A stretch of DNA of 64,000 nt, taken from positions 227,651 through 291,650 of the forward strand of contig NZ_QLLY01000010.1 in assembly GCF_003259365.1 (NCBI RefSeq), read 5' to 3'. The position numbers were made by a program, and so were the translations under genes. This stretch comes from Streptomyces sp. PsTaAH-137 (GTDB taxonomy: Bacteria > Actinomycetota > Actinomycetes > Streptomycetales > Streptomycetaceae). The notes under the pieces are model-generated. The model was not told the origin of the DNA. It was given only the letters and a program-made list of their open reading frames with translations, and did no database searches. This document shows positions 1 through 9,810 of this stretch, one piece after another; positions within the stretch are counted from its first letter, which is position 1, and each line of letters starts with the position of its first letter.

Positions 1-273
1 GCGCACTTCGTGCGCGATCTCATCAACAGAGGCGCGCCACCGCTGCCTCATCAGGAGAGGCGCGCCACCGGCTGCGTCCGTCGGGAGGCGCGCGAAGCGC
101 AGCCTCAAGGGGAGGCTGCGCGCAGCGCATGCCTCAGGGGCGCGGGGAACTGCGCGAGAAGCGGCCACCGGCCCGCAGCCGGCGACGAGACCGATGCTTT
201 CAGGGGCGCGGGGAACTGCGCGACCAGCCACGGCGAGAGCCGCAGACGACCACTCACCTCAAGGAGCCCCCAC
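1..273. repeat. Composite Streptomyces intergenic repeat block, left edge
   Basis: The stretch before the first gene is a mosaic of a repeat seen throughout the window. Two direct copies of the core caggggcgcggggaactgcg lie at 135-157 and 201-223. The first part has the sub-element gcgcacttcgtgcg followed by atctcatcaac, then short gaggcgcgccaccg repeats. Almost the same mosaic recurs at 63241-63535, in the same orientation. No gene is visible here; an open frame crosses it but its composition comes from the repeat. The ribosome binding site aaggag of the next gene lies at 261-266. Confidence 0.85.
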
Positions 274-906
274 ATGACACCCCCGGTCCGACTCCTGCTC
301 TGCGACGATCACGTGGTCGTCAGAGCGGGCCTCCTGGCCCTGCTCGACAGCGCCGAGAACATCGAGGTGATCGGCGAGGCGGGCACCGGTGAAGAAGCCA
401 TCGCGCTGACGGCGAAACTCCACCCCGACGTCGTCCTGATGGACCTCCAGCTGGGCCCGGGCATCGACGGAGTGGAAACCACCCGCCGCCTCACCACAGG
501 CCCGGCCCCCACCCCGCACGTCCTGGTCCTGACCACCTACGACACCGACGCCGACATCACCCGCGCCATCGAGGCCGGCGCCACCGGCTACCTCCTCAAG
601 GCCGAGCGCCCCGAAGAACTCTTCGCGGCGATCCACGCGGCGGCCCAGGGCCGGACGGCCCTGTCGGCGCCGGTGGCGTCCCGCGTGATGGCGAACATGC
701 GCAAACCCCGCCCCACCCTCACCGACCGCGAACGCGACATCCTCGCCCAGCTCGCCCACGGCCTGGGCAACCGGGAGATCGCCAAGGCCCTGTTCATCAG
801 CGAGGCCACGGTCAAGACGCACCTGGGCCGGATCTACGACAAGCTCGGCGTCGACACCCGCGCGGGCGCCGTGGCGGTGGCGAAGGAGCAGCGCCTCCTG
901 CCCTGA
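274..906 (+). CDS. LuxR-family (NarL/FixJ type) two-component response regulator
   Basis: A 210-residue cytoplasmic DNA-binding response regulator. The N-terminal receiver begins RLLLCDDHVVVRAG with the acidic pocket DD, the phospho-acceptor D in VVLMDLQLGPG near residue 55, and the conserved T and K (LVLTTYD, LLKAERP). The C-terminal third is a LuxR helix-turn-helix (LTDRERDILAQLAHG ... ISEATVKTHLGRIYDKLGV). ATG at 274 is chosen because aaggag lies eight bases upstream and the receiver starts at once; a longer frame runs back into repeat DNA. Its sensor kinase is presumably upstream, outside the window. The regulated genes cannot be told from sequence. Confidence 0.93.
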   Translation: MTPPVRLLLCDDHVVVRAGLLALLDSAENIEVIGEAGTGEEAIALTAKLHPDVVLMDLQLGPGIDGVETTRRLTTGPAPTPHVLVLTTYDTDADITRAIEAGATGYLLKAERPEELFAAIHAAAQGRTALSAPVASRVMANMRKPRPTLTDRERDILAQLAHGLGNREIAKALFISEATVKTHLGRIYDKLGVDTRAGAVAVAKEQRLLP

Positions 907-948
907 CCGGCGCCCGCCGGGCCCCGCCCGGCATGACACCATCGACCC

Positions 949-1449
949 GTGCTCGACATCGGCTACGCCCTCTCCCGCCGCTTCCCGGACCCCCCGCAGA
1001 CGGACTACCGCCGCGCGGACGTCCACGCGCTGCGCCACGACCTGTTCTGCGGCGACGTGTACCTGGCCGACACCAAGGCCGACCGGGAACTGTCCACAGC
1101 CTGGGGATGGGTGCCGGTCCTGGACTTCGCGTGGGCGCTGTGCGACATCGTCGAGCAGCTCGACAAGGACCCGCGCGGCAGCCGCTCGGCGACCCCGCAG
1201 TACGCGGAACTGGACTTCACCGAGTCCACCGACCGGATGCTCTTCGAGCGCCGCTTCGGCTGGGTCGACATCGAGGCCGACTGGATGGACGGCGCCGAGC
1301 CCCCGCTGACCTTCTCCCACTCCGCCCTGCGCCGCGAGGCCCGCGACTTCCTGCACGACCTGATCGCCGACCTCACCGACATGCACGAGGACCTGGCGGA
1401 CAACCCCGCGATCTGGGATCTCCAGGCCCGCTTCCCGCGCCTGCCGTAG
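949..1449 (+). CDS. Uncharacterised 166-residue protein
   Basis: A GTG-started frame of 166 residues with codon use typical of its neighbours. The product is soluble and acidic, with no signal peptide or membrane segment. It is rich in Trp and Asp (WGWVPVLDFAWALCDIVEQLD; FGWVDIEADWMDG), and ends with a charged helical stretch (FLHDLIADLTDMHEDLADNPA). I recognise no family. It follows the response regulator by 42 bases on the same strand, so they could be co-transcribed, and it converges with the pentapeptide-repeat gene. Confidence 0.7.
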   Translation: MLDIGYALSRRFPDPPQTDYRRADVHALRHDLFCGDVYLADTKADRELSTAWGWVPVLDFAWALCDIVEQLDKDPRGSRSATPQYAELDFTESTDRMLFERRFGWVDIEADWMDGAEPPLTFSHSALRREARDFLHDLIADLTDMHEDLADNPAIWDLQARFPRLP

Positions 1450-1462
1450 CCGCCCGCCGCCC

Positions 1463-2140
1463 TCAGATCACCCGCACCCCCAGCTGCGCCGCGAACGCCC
1501 CGGCCAGATCGAACAGCTGCCCGTGCGAGATCACGGCTCCGCCCAGCCGGTCGACCCCGCGCGCGATGCCCAGCTCGGCCGCGTCGCGCAGGTCGACGTC
1601 GGCCAGCGTCACGCCCGTCAGATCCGCGCCCTTCAGCACGCACCCGGGGAACTCCACCCGCTCCAGGCGCGCTCCCCCGAAGTCCGGCTCCACCAGCACG
1701 CATCCGTCGAAGACGACGTCCTTCAGCTTCGCCTTGCGCAGGTTCAGGTAGTCGATCTTGCCGCCGCGGATCACCACCCGCTCCAGAACGGACCCGTGCA
1801 ACTGCACGCCGCCGAGCCGCGCGTCGACCACCTCGACGTCCCGCAGCGTCGCCTCCGACAGATCGGTGCCGACGCCTCTGATCCCGGTCAGCGTCGAGTC
1901 GATCATCCGGGCCCGCGCGAGCCCCGTCTCGTCGAAGGCGCACCCCTCCACCGCGCAGTCCATGAACCGCGCCCCGATCCCCTCCTGCCCGGCGAGGTCC
2001 ACGTCCCGGAACTCCACGCCGTCGTAGTCCCCGTCCGGCTCCAGGCCCGCGCCCTGCCACGGCACGAGCGGAGGCAGCCGCACCTCCGGCCGTCGCGCCC
2101 TCTTCACCTTCGCCGCCGCACCACGCCGTTCCGTCGCCAT
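1463..2140 (-). CDS. Pentapeptide-repeat protein
   Basis: A 225-residue protein built from tandem five-residue repeats of the A(D/N)LXX kind (for example LTGIRGVGTDLSEATLRDVE, LRKAKLKDVVFDGCVLVEPD, LKGADLTGVTLADVDLRDA). Such repeats fold into a right-handed quadrilateral beta-helix. Some members (MfpA, Qnr) mimic DNA and protect gyrase, but most have no known role, and nothing here marks this one as a gyrase protector. ATG at 2140 is preferred over an in-frame ATG five codons upstream. It is cytoplasmic, with no signal peptide. Confidence 0.85.
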   Translation of the reverse strand: MATERRGAAAKVKRARRPEVRLPPLVPWQGAGLEPDGDYDGVEFRDVDLAGQEGIGARFMDCAVEGCAFDETGLARARMIDSTLTGIRGVGTDLSEATLRDVEVVDARLGGVQLHGSVLERVVIRGGKIDYLNLRKAKLKDVVFDGCVLVEPDFGGARLERVEFPGCVLKGADLTGVTLADVDLRDAAELGIARGVDRLGGAVISHGQLFDLAGAFAAQLGVRVI

Positions 2141-2260
2141 GCCCCCATGCTGCACTCCCCCACTGACAACGGGACGGCGGCCTTGACCTCAACAGAACTT
2201 GAGGTCGAAGACTGGCCGCCCGGCACCGCAGAACGCGGCCGCCCACCCACGGGAGCGCCC

Positions 2261-3268
2261 ATGCACGCCATCCGCCTGCACGCCTTCGGCCCGGCCGAGC
2301 ACCTCACGTACGAGAAGACCGAGGACCCGGAACCGGGCCCCGGCCAGGTCCGCATCGCGGTCGAGGCCGCCGGTGTGCACCTGCTCGACACCGCCCTCCG
2401 GCAGGGCGTCCGGGGCCCGGCCCCCGAACTCCCCGCGCTGCCCACGGTCCCGGGCCGCGAGGTGGCCGGCACGGTCGGGGCGCTCGGCGCGGACACCGAC
2501 CCCGCCTGGCTCGGCAAGCGGGTCGTCGCCCACCTGGGCATGGTCCCCGGCGGTTACGCCGAACTCGCCGTCACCGACGCGGCCCGCCTGCACGAGATCC
2601 CGGCCGGGCTCGACGCGGCACGGGCGGTGGCCCTGATCGGCACCGGCCGCACCGCCCTGGGCATCCTCGGGTTCACCACCGTCACCCCGGACACCGTCGC
2701 CCTGGTCCCCGCGGCGGCGGGCGGCGTCGGCACGCTCCTCGTGCAGTACGTGAAGCACGCGGGCGGCACCGTCGTCGGCCTTGCCGGTGGCCCGGCGAAG
2801 ACCGGCCTCGTCGCGGCGAACGGCGCGGACCTCGCCGTCGACTACACCGATCCCGGCTGGCCCGCCCGCGTACGGGAGTTCCTGGGCGAGCGGCGGGTCA
2901 CGGTCCTCTTCGACGGGGTCGGCGGCGCCACCACGGCCGCCGCGCTCGACCTGCTCGGCCCCGGCGCGCAGCACCTGATCTTCGGCTGGTCCGCCCAAGG
3001 GCTGGACGACACCGCGGTTCCGGTCCTCCTCGACGAGGCGGACCGGAACCGGCGCGGCATCACCCAGGTGCGGACGGTCGGCCCCGAGATGATGCGGCGG
3101 GCGGGCGGCGCCAACCCGATGCGCACCCTGGAACTCGCCGCCCTCGACCTGGGGGCCCGCTCCGTCCTGGCCCCGGCCGTCAGCCGTTTCCCGCTGTCCG
3201 AGGCCGCCGCGGCCCACCGCGCCCTGGAATCCCGGGGTACGACGGGCAAGGTGGTCCTGGAACCGTGA
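2261..3268 (+). CDS. Zinc-independent quinone oxidoreductase / alcohol dehydrogenase-like enzyme (MDR superfamily)
   Basis: A 335-residue medium-chain dehydrogenase/reductase. It opens MHAIRLHAFGPAEHLTYE, has the GroES-like catalytic half, then a Rossmann half with a nucleotide-binding region around ALVPAAAGGVGTLLVQYVKHAGG (A-A-x-G-G-V-G), typical of NADPH:quinone reductases (QOR/zeta-crystallin). The catalytic zinc ligands of alcohol dehydrogenases are absent, which fits QOR. The start at 2261 has gggagcg upstream and removes about 246 codons of non-coding-like frame extension. Substrate unknown. Confidence 0.88.
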   Translation: MHAIRLHAFGPAEHLTYEKTEDPEPGPGQVRIAVEAAGVHLLDTALRQGVRGPAPELPALPTVPGREVAGTVGALGADTDPAWLGKRVVAHLGMVPGGYAELAVTDAARLHEIPAGLDAARAVALIGTGRTALGILGFTTVTPDTVALVPAAAGGVGTLLVQYVKHAGGTVVGLAGGPAKTGLVAANGADLAVDYTDPGWPARVREFLGERRVTVLFDGVGGATTAAALDLLGPGAQHLIFGWSAQGLDDTAVPVLLDEADRNRRGITQVRTVGPEMMRRAGGANPMRTLELAALDLGARSVLAPAVSRFPLSEAAAAHRALESRGTTGKVVLEP

Positions 3269-3271
3269 GCG

Positions 3272-3742
3272 TCAGCCGCCGAGCCCGGCCAGCGCCTCGT
3301 CGGTCAGCCGGTAGACCGTCCACTCGTCCTGCGGCCGCGCGCCGAGCGCACGGTAGAAGTCGATCGAGGGCTGGTTCCAGTTGAGCACCGACCACTCCAG
3401 ACGCTCGTACCCGCGCTGGACGCAGATCCGCGCGAGTTCGGTGAGCAGCGCCTTTCCGTGACCGCCACCACGGGCCTCCGGCCGGACGTACAGATCTTCG
3501 AGGTAAATCCCGTGAACTCCACGCCAGGTGGAGAAATTCAGGAACCACAACGCGAACCCGACCACCTCCCCACCGGCGTCCTCGGCCACGTGCGCGAAGG
3601 CCGCCGGCCGCTCCCCGAACAACGCTTCCCGCAACTGCTCCTCACTGGCCCGCGCTTCGTCGGGCACCTTCTCGTAGGCGGCGAGTTCGCGAATCATCGC
3701 GTGAATGACGGAGATGTCGTCGGCCCTTGCTGTACGGATCAT
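3272..3742 (-). CDS. GNAT acetyltransferase, SSAT/thialysine acetyltransferase-like
   Basis: A 156-residue Gcn5-related acetyltransferase. The segment GIYLEDLYVRPEARGGGHGKALLTEL contains the acetyl-CoA-binding (R/Q)-x-x-G-x-(G/A) element, and the following RLEWSVLNWNQPSIDFYRALGA matches the spermidine/spermine or thialysine acetyltransferase branch. A polyamine or lysine-analogue amine is therefore the likely acceptor, but this is inference from similarity. It converges with the upstream dehydrogenase with only three bases between the stop codons. Confidence 0.87.
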   Translation of the reverse strand: MIRTARADDISVIHAMIRELAAYEKVPDEARASEEQLREALFGERPAAFAHVAEDAGGEVVGFALWFLNFSTWRGVHGIYLEDLYVRPEARGGGHGKALLTELARICVQRGYERLEWSVLNWNQPSIDFYRALGARPQDEWTVYRLTDEALAGLGG

Positions 3743-3774
3743 CAGGGCAGATTACGTCGTTCGTCCGCGGCTCT

Positions 3775-3920
3775 CGTCGTGGCTGGTCGCGCAGTTCCCC
3801 GCGCCCCTGAGGCAGGCGCTTCGCGCCGCCTCCCCTGGACGAGCGGAGCTCGTTTCAGGGGCGCGGGGAACTGCGCGACCAGCCACAACGAGACCAGCGG
3901 ACGACCACTCACCGCCCCCC
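3775..3920. repeat. Inverted pair of the Streptomyces intergenic repeat
   Basis: Two copies of the core face each other: 3787-3809 reads on the minus strand and 3856-3878 on the plus strand. Between them are ggcgcttcgcgcc and gagcggagctcg mini-palindromes, so the whole can fold into one long hairpin. It lies between the start of the GNAT gene and the end of the kinase gene, and may act as a terminator for the latter's upstream neighbourhood or as an mRNA 3' structure. Confidence 0.8.
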
Positions 3921-3929
3921 AAACCCCCG

Positions 3930-4823
3930 TCACCGCCCCAACAACCGCCCCGCGATCTCCAGGTCATCGGCCCCGAGCGCCCGTCCGTCCGCGACATCCC
4001 ACAACGCGTTCTGCACCACCCGCCCCAGCGTCCACCCCCGAGCCCGCTCCCGGTCGAGCCCCAAGGCGTCCGTCATCGCATCGAACCGCCACAGGACCTC
4101 ACCGGCCTCGAAGCGGTTGTCCAGCGCGGGCCACAGATCGAACCCCGGATCACCGGCGAGCGGCTTCGGGTCGATGGCGACCCAGGGCTCGCGCCCGTCG
4201 ACCGGCGCGAGCACGTTCTCGAAGTGCAGGTCCCAGTGCAGCAGCCGGTCCCCGCACCCGTCATCGGCAACCTCCCGCAGCGCCGCCGCACAGTCCGCCA
4301 CGATCCCCCGCCGCACCGGATCCCCGATCCGCACAAGCGCCCCCGGCACCTCAAAGAGCATCCCCGCCGCGATGTCGGAGAGCCGCCGCATCCCGTCCGG
4401 CGCGGGCCCGGCCGTGAGGCGTGCCAGCAGCCCGGCGATGACGGTCACGGCCTCCCGGGAGTCCTCCACGACGCTCAACATCCGCCCGGCGTCGAGCCGT
4501 TCGAGCAGCATCGTGCCCGTACCGGGATCGTGGTCGAGCAGCCGGACGGCCCCGTCCCCGCCCCACACGCGCAGCGCGACCGGCTCCCCTGCCGTCTCCT
4601 CGTCGAGGACCTGGAACTTCGCCACGGCCGGCACCCCGTCGGCCCGCCGCACCACCGGCAGCACCAGCGCCGCCATCCCGTGCATGGCGGGCCCGTCCAC
4701 CCGCAGCCCCCACCGCTCGACGAACTCCTCCACCCGCCCGGGCAGCGCCGCGACGAACGCCCGCCCGGCCTCCCCCGCGTGGGCGTACTGCGACTGCACC
4801 AACCCGTCCGGAATGTCGATCAC
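3930..4823 (-). CDS. Aminoglycoside/hydroxyurea phosphotransferase-like kinase (APH(6) family)
   Basis: A 297-residue kinase-fold protein. The catalytic loop is LLHWDLHFENVLAP near residue 195 (H-x-D-x-H-x-x-N), and the metal-binding stretch VAIDPKPLAGDPGFDLWP follows. This arrangement is that of the APH(6)/hydroxyurea kinase family, which phosphorylates streptomycin or hydroxyurea. Note HWD in place of the more common HGD. GTG at 4823 is chosen because the family's N-terminus (IPDGLVQSQY) begins there; the frame is open far upstream. It is divergent from the rhomboid-like gene with only 18-33 bases between starts. Resistance is possible but unproven. Confidence 0.85.
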   Translation of the reverse strand: MIDIPDGLVQSQYAHAGEAGRAFVAALPGRVEEFVERWGLRVDGPAMHGMAALVLPVVRRADGVPAVAKFQVLDEETAGEPVALRVWGGDGAVRLLDHDPGTGTMLLERLDAGRMLSVVEDSREAVTVIAGLLARLTAGPAPDGMRRLSDIAAGMLFEVPGALVRIGDPVRRGIVADCAAALREVADDGCGDRLLHWDLHFENVLAPVDGREPWVAIDPKPLAGDPGFDLWPALDNRFEAGEVLWRFDAMTDALGLDRERARGWTLGRVVQNALWDVADGRALGADDLEIAGRLLGR

Positions 4824-4856
4824 CCGCCCGACCCTACCGACGTGCCTGAATCGACC

Positions 4857-5537
4857 ATGCACCCTTTTCCGCGCCGGGCCGGGCACGCCGTACGGGACTG
4901 GCTCCGCAGCGCCCCCGGCACCTACGTCTGGCTGGCGATCCTGCTGGTCACGACGATCGTCATGCGCCAGATGGCGCCGGCCACCCTCGACGCGTTCCTC
5001 GGCGCCCGCTCCACCAACATCCACGCCCTGTCGACGCACCCCTTCCGTGTCCTCGTGCAGAGCGCGCTGTGGATCGACGGCAGCGGCTGGCTCCCGTACG
5101 CGGTGCTCTACACGCTCTTCCACGCCCCCGCCGAACGCTGGCTCGGCACCGGCCGCTGGCTGCTCGTGCTCGCCACCGCGCACATCGGGGCCACCTACAT
5201 CGGCGAGGGCGCCCTGCTGTGGGCGATCCGGCACGGTCACGCCCCCGTATCGATGGTGAACACCCTGGATGTGGGGGTGAGTTACGCGCTGGCGGGCGTC
5301 GTCGCCGTCCTCACGTACCGTTTCGCGCGCCCCTGGCGGTACCTGTACGCGGCCGGGGTCCTCGTCTTCTACGGCGCTCCGCTGATCAGCGGCCGCACCT
5401 TCACCGACCTGGGACACTTCTCCTCGGTCCTGATCGGCCTGGCCTGCTTCCCGCTCACCCGCGACCGCCCCGGCACCGAATGGAACCCGGTGGACGTCCT
5501 GCGCCGGGCCCGGTCGGGCCGCCGAACCAGCTCCTGA
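4857..5537 (+). CDS. Rhomboid-like integral membrane protein
   Basis: A 226-residue polytopic protein with about six hydrophobic segments (for example WLAILLVTTIVMRQMA, LVLATAHIGATYIGEGALL, VSYALAGVVAVLTYRF, HFSSVLIGLACFPL). Its layout resembles actinobacterial rhomboid-like proteins, but the canonical GxSG catalytic serine is not obvious, so protease activity should not be assumed. The start is either ATG 4857 or GTG 4842. The very short gap to the divergent kinase gene suggests that one or both transcripts are leaderless. Confidence 0.75.
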   Translation: MHPFPRRAGHAVRDWLRSAPGTYVWLAILLVTTIVMRQMAPATLDAFLGARSTNIHALSTHPFRVLVQSALWIDGSGWLPYAVLYTLFHAPAERWLGTGRWLLVLATAHIGATYIGEGALLWAIRHGHAPVSMVNTLDVGVSYALAGVVAVLTYRFARPWRYLYAAGVLVFYGAPLISGRTFTDLGHFSSVLIGLACFPLTRDRPGTEWNPVDVLRRARSGRRTSS

Positions 5538-5583
5538 GACAGCCCTGGGCAGCCGTCCCCCGCGTGCGATAGCGTCCCGCCGC

Positions 5584-7002
5584 ATGAGCAGCGTGAACAG
5601 CGGGAACGGCGGAACCACAGCCAACGGCGGCATATCGTTCTGGTACGCGGACGACGGCATCCCCGACGGCCGCGAGCCCCTGTCCGGCGACGCGAGCGCC
5701 GATGTCGTGATCGTCGGCGGCGGCTACACGGGGCTGTGGACGGCGTACTACCTGAAGAAGGCCGCGCCCTTCCTGCGCATCACGGTCCTGGAGCAGAAGT
5801 TCTGCGGCTACGGCGCCTCCGGCCGCAACGGCGGCTGGCTCTACAACGGCATCGCGGGCCGGGACCGCTACGCCAAGCTGCACGGCCACGAGGCGGCGGT
5901 CCGGCTCCAGCACGCGATGAACGAGACGGTCACCGAGGTCGTCGACACCGCACGCGCCGAGTCCATCGACGCGGACATCCACCACGGCGGCGTACTCGAA
6001 GTCGCCTACACCCCGGCGCAGTTGTCCCGGCTGAAGGCGTTCCACGAGGCCGAGCTGACGTACGGCGAGAAGGACCGCACGCTGCACGGCGCCCGGGAGA
6101 CGGCGGAGCGGATCCGGGTCGCGGGCGCGGTCGGCTCCACCTGGACCCCGCACGGCGCACGCCTGCACCCGGTGAAGCTGGTCAAGGGGCTGGCGCGGGC
6201 CGTCGAGGCGCTCGGCGTCACCATCCACGAGTCGACGCCGGTCACCGAGATCAAGCCCAAGCACGCCATCACGCCGTACGGCACCGTGCGCGCCCCGTAC
6301 GTGCTGCGCTGCACGGAGGGCTTCACGGCCTCGCTCAAGGGCCAGCGCCGCACCTGGCTGCCCATGAACTCCTCGATGATCGCCACGGAGCCGCTCTCGG
6401 CGGAGCAGTGGGAGTCGATCGGCTGGGCGGGCCGCGAGACGCTCGGCGACATGGCGCACGCCTACATGTACGCGCAGCGCACCGCCGACGACCGGATCGC
6501 GCTCGGCGGCCGCGGCTACCCGTACCGCTACGGCTCGAAGACGGACAACGACGGCCGCACCCAGCCGCAGACCGTCGAGGCCCTGACCGAGATCCTGCAC
6601 CGCTTCTTCCCGCAGCTCGCCGGGGTCCGCGTCGACCACGCCTGGTCCGGCGTCCTCGGCGTCCCGCGCGACTGGTGCGCCACGGTCACCCTGGACCGCT
6701 CCACGGGCCTGGGCTGGGCCGGCGGCTACGTCGGCTCGGGCGTCGCCACCGCCAACCTGGCGGCCCGCACCCTGCGCGACCTGGTCCAGCAGGACTCGGG
6801 CCAGGCGGGCGCCACCGAGCTGACCACGCTGCCCTGGGTCAACCACAAGGTCCGCAAGTGGGAGCCGGAGCCCTTCCGCTGGCTGGGTGTGCACGGCATG
6901 TACGCCACGTACTACGCGGCCGACCGCCGCGAGCTGACCACGAACACCGGGGACTCGTCACGCCTGGCGAAGATCGCGGACCGGGTGGCGGGCCGCCACT
7001 GA
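5584..7002 (+). CDS. FAD-dependent amine/amino-acid oxidoreductase (DAO family)
   Basis: A 472-residue flavoenzyme. The dinucleotide-binding motif VVIVGGGYTGLWTAYYLKK is near residues 42-60, followed by the second DAO element YGASGRNGGWL. The C-terminal part has GLGWAGGYVGSGVATANLAARTL, the FAD-contacting end seen in glycine oxidase and gamma-glutamylputrescine oxidase relatives (PuuB/OrdL). It probably oxidises a secondary or primary amine with O2 as acceptor. The substrate is not defined by sequence. It stands alone, with a GC-rich 5' gap after the rhomboid-like gene. Confidence 0.85.
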   Translation: MSSVNSGNGGTTANGGISFWYADDGIPDGREPLSGDASADVVIVGGGYTGLWTAYYLKKAAPFLRITVLEQKFCGYGASGRNGGWLYNGIAGRDRYAKLHGHEAAVRLQHAMNETVTEVVDTARAESIDADIHHGGVLEVAYTPAQLSRLKAFHEAELTYGEKDRTLHGARETAERIRVAGAVGSTWTPHGARLHPVKLVKGLARAVEALGVTIHESTPVTEIKPKHAITPYGTVRAPYVLRCTEGFTASLKGQRRTWLPMNSSMIATEPLSAEQWESIGWAGRETLGDMAHAYMYAQRTADDRIALGGRGYPYRYGSKTDNDGRTQPQTVEALTEILHRFFPQLAGVRVDHAWSGVLGVPRDWCATVTLDRSTGLGWAGGYVGSGVATANLAARTLRDLVQQDSGQAGATELTTLPWVNHKVRKWEPEPFRWLGVHGMYATYYAADRRELTTNTGDSSRLAKIADRVAGRH

Positions 7003-7021
7003 CCGCTTTCGCTCCGGGGCG

Positions 7022-7237
7022 TCAGCCCTTGGGCCCGCCCCGGAGCGAAGGCGGCATGTTGTGCACGGTCGCCGCGCTGTACGTGGTCCGGTCGGCGCTC
7101 GCCTGCATCCGCCTTGCCTGCTCGATCCGCAGCCCGTCGGCATTCTCGGTGTGCCCGCCCGAGCGGCTCAGCAGCTTGAAGATCAGCGCGCAGACCAGCA
7201 GCGCCAGCACGGCGAACAGAATGATGATCGAGGCCAT
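7022..7237 (-). CDS. Small single-pass membrane protein
   Basis: A 71-residue protein with one N-terminal membrane helix (SIIILFAVLALLVCALIFKLL) followed by a hydrophilic tail. The start has gggggag upstream (complement of ctccccctga). Function unknown. It is downstream of, and on the same strand as, the small lipoprotein gene, and converges with the FAD enzyme gene. Confidence 0.72.
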   Translation of the reverse strand: MASIIILFAVLALLVCALIFKLLSRSGGHTENADGLRIEQARRMQASADRTTYSAATVHNMPPSLRGGPKG

Positions 7238-7282
7238 CGACTCCCCCTGAGTCCAGAACGCCCGCGCCCGTCGGCGGGACTG

Positions 7283-7564
7283 CTAGCGGGTGGTGCACTT
7301 GGGGTACTTCGACCCCTCGACGCAGTCGCGGTAGTCGCTGCTGCTGACGTCGACCTCTTCCTGGTCGCCGCTCTTCGTGCGGACCTGGAGTTCGTACTCC
7401 GTGTGGCAGCTTCGGGTCCGCTTCTTGCTCTTCTTCTTCGTCGAGCACTCGCGGTCGGTGTTCTTGCTGACCACCGTGCCGCTGACGGACTTCGAGCTGC
7501 TGCAGGCGGTCAGCGGCGCGGCGAGCACGACGACGGTGGCCAGGACTGCGAGAACGCGCTTCAT
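7283..7564 (-). CDS. Small secreted lipoprotein
   Basis: A 93-residue precursor with a signal peptide and a lipobox LTAC near residue 21 (MKRVLAVLATVVVLAAPLTACS). The mature part is Lys/Ser/Cys-rich, with a KKKSKKR cluster and four further cysteines that could form disulfides outside the cell. A good ribosome binding site (gggggag) precedes ATG. No family recognised. Confidence 0.78.
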   Translation of the reverse strand: MKRVLAVLATVVVLAAPLTACSSSKSVSGTVVSKNTDRECSTKKKSKKRTRSCHTEYELQVRTKSGDQEEVDVSSSDYRDCVEGSKYPKCTTR

Positions 7565-7660
7565 GTGATCTCCCCCGAGAGCAGCGTGCGAAAACGGAAC
7601 CCGGAACGGGAAGGCGGGCCACGGCCGACAGCCGCGGCCCGCCTCCTCCGCTCGGTACCG

Positions 7661-7734
7661 AGCCCCCTGTCGGATTCGAACCGACGACCTTCGCTTTACA
7701 AGAGCGGCGCTCTGACCAGCTGAGCTAAGGAGGC
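7661..7734 (-). tRNA. tRNA-Thr (anticodon TGT)
   Basis: The minus strand folds into a full cloverleaf of 74 nt. The acceptor stem is GCCTCCT with AGGGGGC (one T-G pair), the D-arm is GCTC/GAGC, the anticodon loop is CTTGTAA giving TGT (reads ACA), and the T-arm is GTCGG-TTCGAAT-CCGAC. CCA is not encoded. The first anticodon-stem pair is a C/A mismatch as read here. Confidence 0.95.
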
Positions 7735-7949
7735 AGCCCGAGCAGTGTAACCAAAGCGGGAGCCGTCGCTGTCGAAAATTTCGACGAATCTCACAGGTGC
7801 CGGACTACTGACAGATCCGGCATCCGCCGGGTACGGTCCGATCAGTTCACCCGTGTGGACTACACCTCTCCGGGACCGCCCGGCGGGGATCACCTTCTTT
7901 ACAACGGATCGTCCGGCACGTTCCTGCCGGTGAAGGGGGCTTCACAGCC

Positions 7950-9086
<1,137 letters not shown>

Positions 9087-9102
9087 TCGCGCAGAAGTCC
9101 AC

Positions 9103-9136
9103 GGAAGGGCCCCGCACTTCGGTGCGGGGCCCTTCC
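9103..9136 (+). terminator. Rho-independent-type terminator of msiK
   Basis: A perfect 15-base-pair stem (9103-9117 with 9122-9136, ggaagggccccgcac) closed by the stable tetraloop ttcg, 17 bases after the msiK stop. There is no long T-run, as is usual in Streptomyces. Confidence 0.9.
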
Positions 9137-9286
9137 GCGCGTTCGGCCACGTTGTCGACAAATACCCCGGCAACTCGGACATTTCACCACCGTGCGTCAA
9201 CACCTCATCATCAAAACCAAGTTGCGTGTCCCTCGGTCGAGTGACTAAATGTCGCCAAATCATCACCTACCGCTACGCTCACTCGC

Positions 9287-9745
9287 GTGACGCACTCTGC
9301 TACCTACACCCAGAAGCCGCGCCGCGCCCGGGGCCGGGGCCCCGCCCGCCGCGCCGCCCGCACGCTCGCGTTCGTCCTGCCGGTGATGCTGGTGCTCTCC
9401 GGAACCCTCGCGGTCACCCGAGTCAACTGGTCGGGAGGCTCTTCGGACTCCGTCCTCACAGCTTCCTCACAGGACGTGTCAGCGCGCGCCAAGTCGCGCG
9501 CCCCCCAGGACGTCCTGCGCGACCGTCTTCTGGTCGAGCTGCAGGAGAAGGACCCGGGGACGGCACTCACCCACCTCCAGCAGGAGATCGACCAGCGGCC
9601 CTCGCTCGCCAAGTACTGCATGTCGATCGCGAAGTCCCTGGGACGGGCCGCCGTTCAGGCCTACGGCCCGGCGCGCGCCCAGTCGTACGCCCGGCCGGTC
9701 TGCGACACCTCGTTCGCCACCGGCGTGGCCGGCTTCCGGGCCTGA
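9287..9745 (+). CDS. Hypothetical membrane-anchored protein
   Basis: A 152-residue protein starting with GTG. A basic N-terminus (PRRARGRGPARRAAR) precedes one membrane helix or uncleaved signal (TLAFVLPVMLVLSGTLAVTRV). The outer part is predicted helical and has two cysteines (KYCMSIA, PVCDTSF) that could pair outside the cell. No family recognised. It sits between msiK and the nucleotidyltransferase. Confidence 0.75.
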   Translation: MTHSATYTQKPRRARGRGPARRAARTLAFVLPVMLVLSGTLAVTRVNWSGGSSDSVLTASSQDVSARAKSRAPQDVLRDRLLVELQEKDPGTALTHLQQEIDQRPSLAKYCMSIAKSLGRAAVQAYGPARAQSYARPVCDTSFATGVAGFRA

Positions 9746-9810
9746 CGGACGGCTGACCACCGCCACGTTCCCCGTCACTCCGCGGGCCGTGCGCACGTAG
9801 GGTTCCGGTC

